Source: Serpula lacrymans var. lacrymans S7.9 (lineage: Eukaryota; Basidiomycota; Agaricomycetes; Boletales; Serpulaceae). From it: 64,000 nucleotides of DNA. Position numbers and translations under genes: made by a program. Position 1 is the stretch's first letter, and each line of letters opens with the position of its first letter. Below are positions 43,471 through 53,593 of this stretch, piece by piece. The notes beneath the pieces were generated by a model. The model did not search any database, was not told the origin of the DNA, and saw only the letters and a program-made list of their open reading frames with translations. The stretch covers positions 1,082,249 to 1,146,248 of the forward strand of contig NW_006763297.1 of assembly GCF_000218685.1 (NCBI RefSeq). The letters run 5' to 3'.

Positions 43471-45275
43471 TTACAGCAAAATCAGTGCAACGTTCATAGA
43501 AAGTATGAACATTCTTACAAGAAAGGATATGGAACAGCAGTACTTCTGTGGATGCAATTATCGAAAAGCATAATGTGCTACTGAGCAACAGGAACGGAGT
43601 GAGAGATTGGTGGGCAAGTAAACGTACCTCTCAACTCAACTGGCATGCGTGCTCTGCCTACACAGATGATTTATCGCAGTAACCGCACATCATTGCGGAA
43701 AAGCGACATAGAGGTGCAAGTGACTTTCGAAGAAAATGATACCCTTTCTTCGCGCACAGAAAACAAATGAAATCGTCAACACTTTGATAGCTCATCAGGG
43801 TGTTATAGGTGCCAGTAGAAAACATCCCCTGTGCACAAGTGCACATATCGCAGTGGTTCAATGAGGACGCAAGGGGGAGCCGAGACCACATTAGGATATC
43901 AAGAGGAATACATTTTTGAAGTGACCTTATATAGGGCCAAGCATGTGCATCCTTTCAGTCTGTGTTATATTCAGGAAGGAAGATATTATAGACACGAATG
44001 AAGTTGAGCCAAGGTGTCGCGGCTGTCGAATTGCAGCGTTGATATTCAAGCGGAGATTTTCTAGTTCTCCGTGGTCTCGTGCCGAGTATCTACCAGGCTT
44101 TTTGCCTACTTTTCGATTCTGATCGAGTTAAAGCAATACACTCTGTTATCTTTCGACTCTACCTCACGCCTATCTCCAAAGCTAGAATCATGGTCAAGCT
44201 AGGATCATCATCATTCATTCATCCATATTCTTGCACAAGATGTCGTATCTAAGCTGCAGTGGAACATTCTGCCCTGTGTACTAAGAGAAACATGACTAAC
44301 TTTGGCACATGCGATTTCTTGTTCGTGGTCGACAAACAGGTTTTGAGTAGTAATAAGAGTCACCCCTGAACGACCCACAGACATTCCTTACTTCTGGTGA
44401 TAATCCTTGTGCTTCACACCTTTTGACTTTGACATAGACTCCGCAGTATCCAAGATCCAGTCACTGGGTTAGTTATGGGTGAACAATTCCTCCAGTAATG
44501 CTGCTCGCGTGAGTCTTGTGCATATAGATGTGGGTGATAGATGCGTCTTGATCTTGAATTGCATAGGTGATTTTTGAAGAAATGCACGAAGGACAAGAAC
44601 TGCAGCACAGCCAGGTTTGGTTTTTTCCGTCAATATCTGAGATGCTTGTAGAGCTCCTGAATTAGGGAGAAAGTGATCTATAGGTATCTCGCTAGCGCAT
44701 TACGCGCTAAGATCTTGCTAGTACTGCGAGTGAAATGGTTTATCGCAAGAATGAACAAGGTGGATTACCGTGGTGTCAGCTATGCCAGATTATAACACAA
44801 AGGATAGCGGGGGACATCTTTCAGTTGATACGGACTGGGCAAGACGTGCAATGGTTTTCCAATTAGCATGCAGTAATTTGGAGACATGTTCATGGTGATT
44901 TTTTCTGTGGAATCCTAAAATTAAGCTTACGATGGTGGTCACTCACTCTGTTCTGATTTAGTCATACACCTTCTAGTGAGGAGCTCCTTCCGTGGTGCTC
45001 TACGCTTTTTTGATCAAACTGACTCTGACCTGGCGTTTCAGCGCCTCGGCTGATCAGTAGTCAACGTGAACGGTGGATATTATGTCCAGTATAATTAATG
45101 AAAGGAAAACGGCAATTTGTGTATAATAGAGGCATCTTCCTCTGAAAGTGGTGAACACCGAAAACGATGATCATGGTGACCTTTAACAAATGCTATGATA
45201 CAGATGGGTCGCAAGATGTCTACTATCTTCCTCAGACACTTCTGATCGTTCTACCTAAATCCGTCACCACTCCCT
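43471..45275. other. Gene-poor stretch of about 1.8 kb
   Basis: Only short frames without motifs (for example minus 43658-43891 and 44414-44608). Nothing recognised. Confidence 0.4.
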
Positions 45276-45801
45276 TCACTGCTCTTCATCGAGCTCGTTC
45301 CGTCCCGCAACAAACCGTCTCTCGCTAGCTCCATCGATCCTAACCGCTCCACTCCCCCGACCTTGCTCACCCGCCATCCCCTCTCCAAACTGTTCAACTC
45401 CTTGCCCGTGTCGCTTCCGGCCAGGCTGACCATCATGTCTCATCTCCTTGCTCGACATGCCTTGGCCGGGGTGTCCATACCCCTGGTTGACGTCGGCAGA
45501 GGTGGCACCGGTGAGTGTGCTGGACGCGGTCGGGACGGGAGGATGGTCGGGCGAGGAGTTTGTGGCAGATGCGTCCTTGTCGACATACTCGTCTACCGTC
45601 ACTGCAGAAGGCTCTGGTTGGCGACCTGTTCAATGGCATTAGTACCCCATCGATGAACACAATCCCCCAAAATAACCTACCCTCTGGTCTCCCATCAATG
45701 ATGCCTTGATTAAAGTTTCCAGTGGTGGAGGTATAGTCGGCAGAACGGAGACTGTTGTTTCCCTCAAGAGAATGATGTTGTGAAAATTGTGAGCTGGACA
45801 T
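45276..45801 (-). CDS. Hypothetical disordered, Gly/Ser-rich protein
   Basis: Two exons (45801-45681, 45625-45276) join in frame to 156 residues. The protein is low-complexity and polar throughout, with segments such as G-Y-G-H-P-G-Q-G-M-S-S-K-E and R-K-R-H-G-Q-G. It has no signal peptide and no membrane helix. Such small hydrophilic proteins in fungi are often stress-associated, but I cannot place this one in a named family. The ATG at 45801 is the last of two in frame and removes a cysteine-containing stretch that looks like 5' UTR. Confidence 0.6.
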
Positions 45802-46082
45802 GGTGTGGAAAATTGTGAATGAACAGGATACCGATCTATGCGACGGTTTAAGTAGTGAACCCAGCATCATGAAGTCATAGCGGTGATGTCATCCATATCC
45901 CACCGTGATTCACTGCAGCAGTAACAACTTTTGCCACATTTTCAAAGCTAGCCACTTTATATGGTTCAAAAACGAATATCAATGTATACATGGAGAAAAT
46001 GCCAGTATTCATCATAGTAATACACGATGGAAAGATTTTGTCTGAATTGTCATCTCCCTATCGCTTGCTCGTCCATATCCTA

Positions 46083-46567
46083 CTAGATTCCTAGCACTGG
46101 CAGCGCTGGTGACGCGCTCGGACTCGGAAAACATGCAAAGCATCCAGTGGGGCCAGTCTCCTCATATAATATTGATTCCACAACATTTGACTCACTCCTA
46201 GCTGTGGCCTCCACAATGCTGTTCGTAGTCGAGGAGCCTACTGGTGTCGCAGTTGCAATGCTCGTGTGGCCAGACTCGGAGGTAAACAATCGACTAGTGG
46301 GCAAGAGGTTGCTATCACTAGTCGGGGTGGAGATAAACAAGAGTAGCGTTAGTGATAGTTTTGGTGGTATTGAGATTGGACACCAACTCCATTAATTTTG
46401 GTCCTGGCTAGTGAACGCGAAATAAGCAAGCATACTTAATCAGAACCTAATCAGTTTCTTACTGCTGCTTCCTGGGTGCCAGGAGGAGTGGTGTTCTGCA
46501 TACAAACAGGGTTGGCCGCGGTGGCCAAGCAGAGGGCGAGGAGAATGAAGAGACAACAGTTAAACAT
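46083..46567 (-). pseudogene. Small secreted-protein gene, probably frame-damaged copy
   Basis: Exon 46567-46463 encodes a clear signal peptide (M-F-N-C-C-L-F-I-L-L-A-L-C-L-A-T-A-A) and ends at GTAAGA. The best acceptor (46408) opens an exon that stops at 46318 after 30 codons, giving only about 64 residues. In another frame, 46340-46083 continues with a Ser/Thr-rich stretch containing L-F-T-S-E-S-G-H-T-S-I-A and the end T-G-P-T-G-C-F-A-C, both matched by the paralogue at 49.2-49.9 kb. The simplest reading is that a frameshift separates the signal peptide from its mature domain. A short functional secreted peptide remains possible. Confidence 0.5.
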
Positions 46568-46656
46568 CCGTCGTTGAAAATTATAGAAAATGGTAGCTTG
46601 GTAGCGAACCTGCTACAGACGCGAACACTGGAGACTGACGAGGAGACGAGCAGGGG

Positions 46657-46665
46657 TATTTATAC
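46657..46665 (-). promoter_or_regulatory. TATA box of secreted-protein copy 1
   Basis: GTATAAATA on the minus strand, 90 bases upstream of the ATG at 46567. The same 9-mer occurs at nearly the same distance in the other two family members, and the sequence GGATGCCA lies just beyond it. Confidence 0.6.
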
Positions 46666-46900
46666 AGGACCGGAGGATGCCATCCACCGAGGATGACAGG
46701 GCTTGTCATTAGTTTCGCTGATGTCGTGTCGGTGGACGACAGTAATGTGACTAGGATGCCATCGAGGGATCAGACGATTTGGTGAATGGCATTGTAATAT
46801 CTATCACTGGATAGTCGGTACTGGGTGGGCAGTTCCCTCGCTTGCTCATCCAGCTTTGCACATCAAATGCAATACATAATATGATGGACATGAGAGCAAG

Positions 46901-48914
46901 TTACATCTGACCGGTGAAAATGGTACCTAAATCATCAAGTACACTATCAACCTCTTTCTGAAAGTACTCCAGTCTCGGCTGGTATTTGTTCGTGAATGAT
47001 TTCATGACGTTGCACTTTCGTCGCTTGAGCAGCACCCCTAGTGCTGAGTTACCTTGGACACCTGGAGCATGGTGATAAATATGAGAATAACAAAGTCAGT
47101 GATAAAGAAAACCCCAAGTCAAATCCAGTTACGCACAAGCAAGTGATGTACTGATGGTAAAACAGAGTCTTTCAAGTGTATTATCTATTTGCTGTTGCCC
47201 TTCTTGACGGGCCTCATTTAATGGCCCCATAACTCGATCAATGACACTGTTGTATACTATTTCATTATTTTCTTCGTTGCATATTTTGGACCTATTATTC
47301 CATTAGCTGTGTATTTATTTGATCAGTCAATATCTCATTTAAAATTGCCCACCTTCATCCGCCCGAACATGCCACTACCATGCTCTTTTGAAACCTTGTC
47401 ATAGTGGTCTTCCAGCTCAGCTTGGAATTGGCTACGAACAGCGCTACTGAAGTCTCTGCTTGTACAGTTTTGTTGAACACTCAATTCTAGCAGAATAGAT
47501 AGCTTATGTACGAACCGTTGTGCAGTAGAAAGTGATGTGAGATAACCTCGATGAGCAGTGTTCAATGACGGTTTTATTGTGTTCTGAATGAGATCACTAG
47601 ATTTTGTAATTTGAGAGTGGATGGATTTTGGTGCCCTGTTACCTAGTTCAGAATTATATAAATCAAGGTTGATTACTGTGTGATAATGAAGAAGCTTACA
47701 TATTTTTTTGAGCGTGTTGTCAAAATTTTCGGAAAGCTTCTATGTACAGACTATTAAGTATAGCAAAGGAAATTATCAATTTAGGATAACTTGCGAGTGT
47801 CAGAGTTTCCAGATGCATTGGGACGTTATGATTCACAATTGTGTTCCATTTTCTAGATGTGAGCGGTATAAGTTGCTACGGACAAGAAAATTCTCAGGGT
47901 CGTCTGCATACACGAGTAAGTCATTGCTGAAAATGTCCTTCGTCAGAGCACGGTTGAAATCGATGTTTCTCCACTCTCCATGCCGTCGCATGATTGCTGA
48001 GTATGTGTTGTATCTTTTATCTGATCCAAGATTATTCACTACATCGACACTTTTGAGAGCAGTCTAAACACAATTCAGAGTTCGCAGAAGACAGTCACGG
48101 TAAGTAGGTTATACTCACCGAATGTGCAGCCATACCGCAAATTGAACTCTAGTTCTTGCAGCTCTGTGTCTAGACTTTGCGTTGTCTCTTTAATACTTCG
48201 TGTGTTCGCCTAAGAGAAAACCGTCAATTACCAATATCCTTCACAAAGGTGAACACGTAGGATGTAAAGTACAAACATTACGAAGTTGACGAAGAAAGAT
48301 CGATGCTGAATTCTCATAGTGAGAGAGCCTTTTGTCGTGTTTGTGACATGACTTTAGAAATGAGCATATCTCCTCTGTCCTTATTGTGTAAGCTCGAGAT
48401 GCGGAGAATATGTAGTCTTACCCCTGCCATCATAAGTTAGAACCACGAAAATGACAAAAAGCTGGTGAAGGTACAAATGGACGAACATCGCTACCGGATA
48501 GTACCACTTTAGCACCAATAATGGCGTTAATAGCCCTACTTTTACCCACACCCGTTCTTCCTACGAAAGACATTTTGTGGGATTTCGGTGTTACATTAGA
48601 GAGATCAGATATGTCAGCCCTCCACATTCGGTCACGTCCGTTAGGTAAATGGGACCCTTCCAAGAGGTCAGTCAGACCTTTCATGGTCTCCTTTATCAGA
48701 CCACATATTTGGTGATCTAGCGGCCCAAGCGGGCGAAAGATGTCAACTTGAGTATCTTGCATCACTGCATCATTGCTGTTTTCTGGATTGTCGGTCGACG
48801 TGTTGATATCGGTCCCCAGAAGTAGCTGTATCCGAGGTGGATGGGCTCAGTAAAGCATGGGAGAGATGTGAACTAGTAACTCACAGAGTATTTTGCTTTA
48901 AGACCTCCTCCCAT
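46901..48914 (-). CDS. SLIP-GC-like large GTPase lacking most of the G domain
   Basis: Resembles fungal relatives of the nuclear GTPase SLIP-GC. Upstream exons (48914-48885, 48825-48495, 48374-48277, 48209-48119, then from 48038) splice in frame. The P-loop G-R-T-G-V-G-K-S followed by I-N-A-I-I-G-A-K is intact, but the next in-frame exon begins E-E-I-C-S-F-L-K, which belongs to the helical region behind the G domain. Switch I, D-x-x-G and N-K-x-D are therefore absent. The later pieces are family-like: Y-N-T-Y-S-A-I-M-R-R-H-G-E-W near 47.97 kb, then helical exons near 47.72, 47.65-47.35 and 47.28-47.12 kb, ending at 46901 after I-F-T-G-Q-M. The join after F-G-R-M-K (47.35 kb) does not keep frame with any acceptor I could find. 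Either it is a shrunken functional protein or a degrading gene. Confidence 0.5.
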
Positions 48915-49138
48915 GATGTTTCGATTCAACCCCAGGGATTCCCTCAGATGCTTTAGACGTTGAAGAGGACTGCCCCGGTTACTCGCCGATGCAATGAGGC
49001 ATCACTCCCTATTAGCCTCGTTGCATCGGCTACTTCCGCCACTACAAGGATAAGCGCTGAGCAATGGTTCAATGAATGTATATATAAAGAGTGCGGTAGA
49101 CCGTAGGGAAGTATGTAGTGCAAGATCCTGTCTGAATA

Positions 49139-49170
49139 TCATCTCTCTCTCTCTCACACACACACACACT
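49139..49170. repeat. TC / AC microsatellite
   Basis: A (TC)n tract runs directly into an (AC)n tract on the plus strand. Simple-sequence repeat; no function inferred. Confidence 0.85.
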
Positions 49171-49176
49171 TGCTTC

Positions 49177-49878
49177 TCAATACACGTACCCAAGTAGCTT
49201 TGTTGACCAAAACACCACTAACGCGTCTACGGGGTCGCTGAGCTGACAGTGTAGAGAATTGACGTTGTCGCATGCGTAACACATGCAACGCATCCAGTAG
49301 GGCCAGTTTGCGAATCTAGCACCGATCTCACGGCACTTGACACACTCGGATTCACATATTGTCCGCGGTCGAGGAGCTAGTCGAGTCGCTGACACCGCCA
49401 CTGGAAGTCGGGCCTGTTGCGACAAAGGTAGTTGGCGAGCCTACCATCGTCACCTCACCTGTTGCAGTCGACGCAGCTACAATCGGGTGCCTAGACTCGG
49501 AAGTAAACACGCCACCAGTGAACGGAGTGATGGAAAACTGGCCATCGCCATGAATAGCAACTGACACTGCAGGGTGACCAAGAGGAGGCGTGGTCAGAGA
49601 TGTTGCTGCCACTGTCGTAGCATAGAACAGGGCGACGCCACGCGCAGCGACGGGGTACTCGTGATGATGGCGGCCGTACTGCTTGCCCTTCTTGGCATTA
49701 ATGTTGGGATCCCGTAATTGTTCGCCGAGCTTGGTTCAGTGGACTTGCCAGTACCTTTGACAGCGCGAATCTCGATATCATCCCTTGCAAGCATACGAGC
49801 GATGTCAGCACCAGGGGCGGCCACTGCTGCGAGGCAGAACGCGAGTAGAACAACGAAACGACAGTCGAGCTGGATCAT
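49177..49878 (-). pseudogene. Small secreted-protein gene, probably frame-damaged copy
   Basis: The ATG at 49878 opens a signal peptide (D-C-R-F-V-V-L-L-A-F-C-L-A-A-V-A-A) nearly identical in design to that of the 51 kb gene; this frame stops at 49594. The Ser/Thr-rich mature domain (V-F-T-S-E-S-R-H-P-I-V-A-A-S) runs in a second frame over 49352-49612, and the conserved C-terminal element T-G-P-T-G-C-V-A-C lies in a third frame near 49285. At least two frame changes are thus needed to read the whole family pattern. Splicing can not easily repair both: no good GT-AG pair in the right phase was seen. I regard it as a decaying paralogue, although the 94-residue product of the first frame could still be secreted. 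Confidence 0.5.
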
Positions 49879-49975
49879 TGTTACAATTGGATGGAGCAGT
49901 CTGAGCAGATGTTAGGTAGTGGTGAACGTATTGCAGAGGCAAAGAGAAGGGAGAAATGACGAGCGGGACACGGAG

Positions 49976-49984
49976 TATTTATAC
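49976..49984 (-). promoter_or_regulatory. TATA box of secreted-protein copy 2
   Basis: GTATAAATA on the minus strand, 98 bases before the ATG at 49878, at the same position as in the two paralogues. Confidence 0.6.
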
Positions 49985-50271
49985 ATGATCGGAGCATACA
50001 ACGTTTGTTAGCCCGTCATTGGTGTCGGTGATGTCGCCACCCACGGTCTAGCGAACTTGAATAAGTAAAACTACATAGTGCAAATTTGACGGTGTAAAGA
50101 CAGCTCTCGGTTACTTCCGACTTTGATGATTCACAACCAAAACACTCATCCACATTTTTGGATAGAAGCCATGGTTCAAATGAATGGAATATATAAAAGA
50201 GTGCAGTAGATATAGTAATATGTGGTATAGTATGGTGTCGAAATTCCATCTCCTTGCTTGCAATATCCATA

Positions 50272-51311
50272 TCAGTTCTGTGGCACGTTTGTAGGCTCCA
50301 GATTCGCATTAGCAGTAACGTTGAGTCCACCAGAAGTAGCCGAAGGTCTGGTAACAAATTCGGTCATCGTGAGCTGGCGCATACGCAAGACCATAGCCAT
50401 CGCGGCGCTGGGGCTAGCTGTGTCACTAGTCGAGTCCGTAGCACTGGCACTGGAGGCCGAGTCCGTTGCGCTGGTGCTAGTGATCCCATCCACCACATCC
50501 ATCGCACCATCTATGCTTACGGTACTTGGTAAAACAGGGGAGGCCGTACTGCTAGCCGTGACGGAAGAGCTAGCCGAGTCCGTGTCACTGGCACTCGAGA
50601 CTGAATCTGTTGTGGAGGCGCCAGTCAACTCGTCCAACGCTGTAGATATGCCATCCATTACCGTCGAAGCAACCGGGGCAGACATCGTAGTAGTGCTGGC
50701 AATACCGGAAGACATGGGAGTATACAAGCCGTTGTTGAACGAAGGGTTGGGAGTATACAAGCCATTGTTGAACGAAGGGTTGGGATGGTACTGACCATCA
50801 TCGAAACTAGCGGTGGTGGCTGATGCAGATCCGCTAGAAGCGGGGGTAGCGGAAGGTGTCCCATCGGTAAACGGAGTATACTGACCATTGTTGTACGTGG
50901 TAGTGGGATAACCAGGGTGGTATTGACCATCATCGGAATAGCTGCTGCTGCTAGAAATCGCAGCGTCTTGTCTCTTGCCCAATAGATACGGAACCTTGTA
51001 ATCCTTTGTGGCACCTGACTGAGCAGACCTGTCGGTTCCTCTGGCAGCACGAGCTTTGAGATCGCCCCTTGTAGGTATGCGAGAGTCGTGGGCTCCAGTG
51101 GCGGGATGAACAGTACCCCATTGGATCATTGGCTAACGAATAGGACTTGAATAAGCAAGTATACTGCGATGGATCAAGTGCTTACCGGCGGGCCAGTGGG
51201 GGAGGCCACGCTTTTGCCGTCAGCGGGAGTGGGCCTCCGATTATGTGCAGGAGAGGCGGCGACGACGAGGCAGAGAGAGAGAACGACGAAACGACAGTTG
51301 AGGTGGACCAT
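50272..51311 (-). CDS. Secreted Ser/Thr-rich repeat protein with Kex2-type site
   Basis: Two exons (51311-51186, 51132-50272) join in frame to 328 residues. A signal peptide (about residues 1-22, N-C-R-F-V-V-L-S-L-C-L-V-V-A-A) leads into a charged segment that ends at a dibasic G-K-R (95-96), a likely Kex2 cleavage point. The mature part begins with five copies of a short motif, [D/N]-[D/N]-G-[Q/L]-Y-[H/T]-P (about residues 109-181), two of them in an exact 11-residue tandem unit. The rest is Ser/Thr/Ala-rich, with S-A-S-A-T-D-S-like runs, probably heavily O-glycosylated. There are no Cys in the mature region. No known family; it behaves like a cell-wall or secreted structural protein. It is the intact member of a three-copy local family (46.1-46.6 and 49.2-49.9 kb are the others). 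Confidence 0.72.
50717..50782 (-). repeat. 33-bp tandem repeat, two copies
   Basis: Two adjacent 33-bp units differing at one base (g versus a, in a synonymous position), encoding the 11-residue unit N-P-S-F-N-N-G-L-Y-T-P twice. Less exact relatives of the motif lie on either side in the same coding sequence. Confidence 0.9.
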
Positions 51312-51409
51312 TGTTGCAAATGAATGGAGCAAGTGGTAGCCAATAGTGAACCTGTTGGAAGACAAAGAGGGAAGACAGGGGAATAGCGGGAAAGTGAGAG
51401 GTATGAGGA

Positions 51410-51418
51410 TATTTATAC
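51410..51418 (-). promoter_or_regulatory. TATA box of the intact secreted-protein gene
   Basis: GTATAAATA on the minus strand, 99 bases before the ATG at 51311. As with copy 1, GGATGCCA lies just beyond it (near 51427), supporting a common duplicated promoter. Confidence 0.65.
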
Positions 51419-51839
51419 GAGAGCAGAGGATGCCAACTGCCATGGAATGATGTCATGTTGATCGTCGGTGGCTGACACGAACGGTGGTACCCGCGACGAT
51501 TGGCGGTGGTTCAGCGAGGTACAATCTCTCATCGCTCGAGATACAAGCTTCTGCCAGTCTTAATTGACGTGTGTCTTTCGCACAAACCATCAGTGCAGTC
51601 TGCCAACATTTCACGCGTATTAACTCCTAGACTAATTTTACACAGTTCATCTTCAGGTGAGTCCCAGGTTGCCAGGGCCAATCTGAATAACTAGCAACTC
51701 ATCAAGAAGGAACACCCAACTATAAGCTTTCATCCCCATCAATTTCTTATCTTTCTTGTTAAATAGAAACCTGTCAGCTCTCCCCAATGCATATCAACAA
51801 CACTGCCAGCGCCTTCCGTTCCCTGCATCGATAGCAACC

Positions 51840-53208
51840 ATGCCATCCTCCCCACTCAACTATGATGTCGTCTCCAACATCATCACTTTTGTCACTAATG
51901 ACCTTTCGTACAGCTCCTTGCTGGCTCTAGCACTCGTCTCTCGTGCATTCCTAGACCCCGCTTTGGATGTCTTATGGGAACGACAATGCTCACTCGGGCC
52001 TTTGATTATCTACACCCTTCCCAACGATTTATGGGAACTGGGGCCTCAGGATGCCCAAGACATAGTTAGTCCATCTCCACCAAGCCATGCTACCCACTTA
52101 TCACATTCTTTAACAGCGTTTCAAAAGGCATCCGGTTCCCTCAGACTGGGATCGCCTCGCCTTCTATGCCTACCGCATCAAGACTCTCGACCATAGCATT
52201 CGCCGTCCAAAACTCCCAGACTATTACCTGCACAAGTCAGCCCTCCATACCCTGTTAAACACCTACCCAGCGCCTTTTCTTCCCAACCTTTTGGCCTTGC
52301 ATTCTGCGGTCATCACCCACACATCACCCATCGACCATTTTTTGACCAGCTTCCACTCCTTGCTTACTTCAAAAATAAAACGCTTGACCCTCGAGTTACC
52401 CCAAAATGGCATAGTCGAGGATACTAACTCCTATCTCAAATTGATCATATCTCAGTGTCCCGATCTGGAATATTTATCAATCAACTGTACAGTCCCCGTG
52501 GTGCTAACATTGCACCAATCACATCTGCATCGTCTTCGTCACTTCCACGTGCATGGCCTGCTATCCTTGTCCGCAGATGCCGTCTCTTATCTTTCCGCTC
52601 TACCCGATCTTCGCGAACTAACGCTCGGCTTGAAAGGGCAAGAATACCTCATTTATGCACCACAATACACCGTCAGTGCGTTTCCCTCTCTCAGGCGCAT
52701 TGCCCTCCACAGCAACCTCATCACACTCTGCACGCCAATCATCTCTTCTATATCTTCCACTCTCTTGGAACAAATCACTTTGGACGTCTACCACACCCTC
52801 CCCCCACCCACTCTCCACGACTTCCTAGGTACCCTATCATCCAACCACGCTTGGCACCCCACCCTCCACACCCTCTCCATCCGTCTTCACGGGCCACACG
52901 ACAGCCTCGGCACTTTCTCCAAATCCACCTTTTTCCCATTGTGCAAATTCTCGAACCTGAAATGTCTCGCACTTCAAGAAATTGGCACGATTGATCTGGA
53001 TGACGGGACGGTGGTGGATATGGGAACTGCATGGCCGTTGCTCGAGACGTTGTCGCTCGTGAATGCGTCCAGCCCGGCTGAGAGTCAATCCCGGATCACT
53101 TTGAAGGGAATGATTTCGCTGGTGAACCATTGTCCCAAGCTCCATGCACTTCATCTGGGTCATGATATCATTATGGCATCGCCACGCGCAAAGGATGATC
53201 TCCTTTGA
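51840..53208 (+). CDS. F-box protein with leucine-rich-repeat-like C-terminus
   Basis: Substrate-recognition subunit candidate for an SCF ubiquitin ligase. Two exons (51840-52064, 52117-53208) give 438 residues in frame. The N-terminal F-box-like segment (about residues 4-50) reads L-N-Y-D-V-V-S-N-I-I followed by L-L-A-L-A-L-V-S-R-A-F and A-L-D-V-L-W, as in the large agaricomycete F-box family, and then R-F-K-R-H-P-V-P-S-D-W-D-R, another family hallmark. The remainder has irregular leucine-rich repeats (C-P-D-L-E-Y-L-S-I, L-P-D-L-R-E-L-T-L, F-P-S-L-R-R-I-A-L). The start is preferred over an upstream in-frame ATG because it has a good ACC context and begins the F-box directly. Confidence 0.85.
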
Positions 53209-53593
53209 GCCGAATTTAAATTTTTGCTTATGGTTTGAATGCCTGGATATATATATGTGTGGTTTCGAAATAACTATCTTTGTTTTTGCTGATAGCCCTT
53301 GACGAAGCTTGCGAGATGCGCAAAGGGGCCAAAGATGACCAGGGCTTTTTAAAGTTGGCAATATTAGTACGTCTCAGTAGTCCACCCTACTACTTTGTTC
53401 TTCTACTTCGATTGTATGTCATTCATCAGCGTCGAGGAATGTTACCTATGCAAGAATGACAATGATATTTTCCATAATTATTTCCACACAATTTCTAACG
53501 ATACATAGTGGTATGTGGTGACAACAAAAAAAAACACGACCGCGATTTCAACACTCTAGCGATATAAAGTTCTATGGGGTTCCAACGTTGCTC
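53209..53593. other. Convergent intergenic region
   Basis: 385 bases between two 3' ends, AT-rich, nothing coding seen. Confidence 0.4.
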
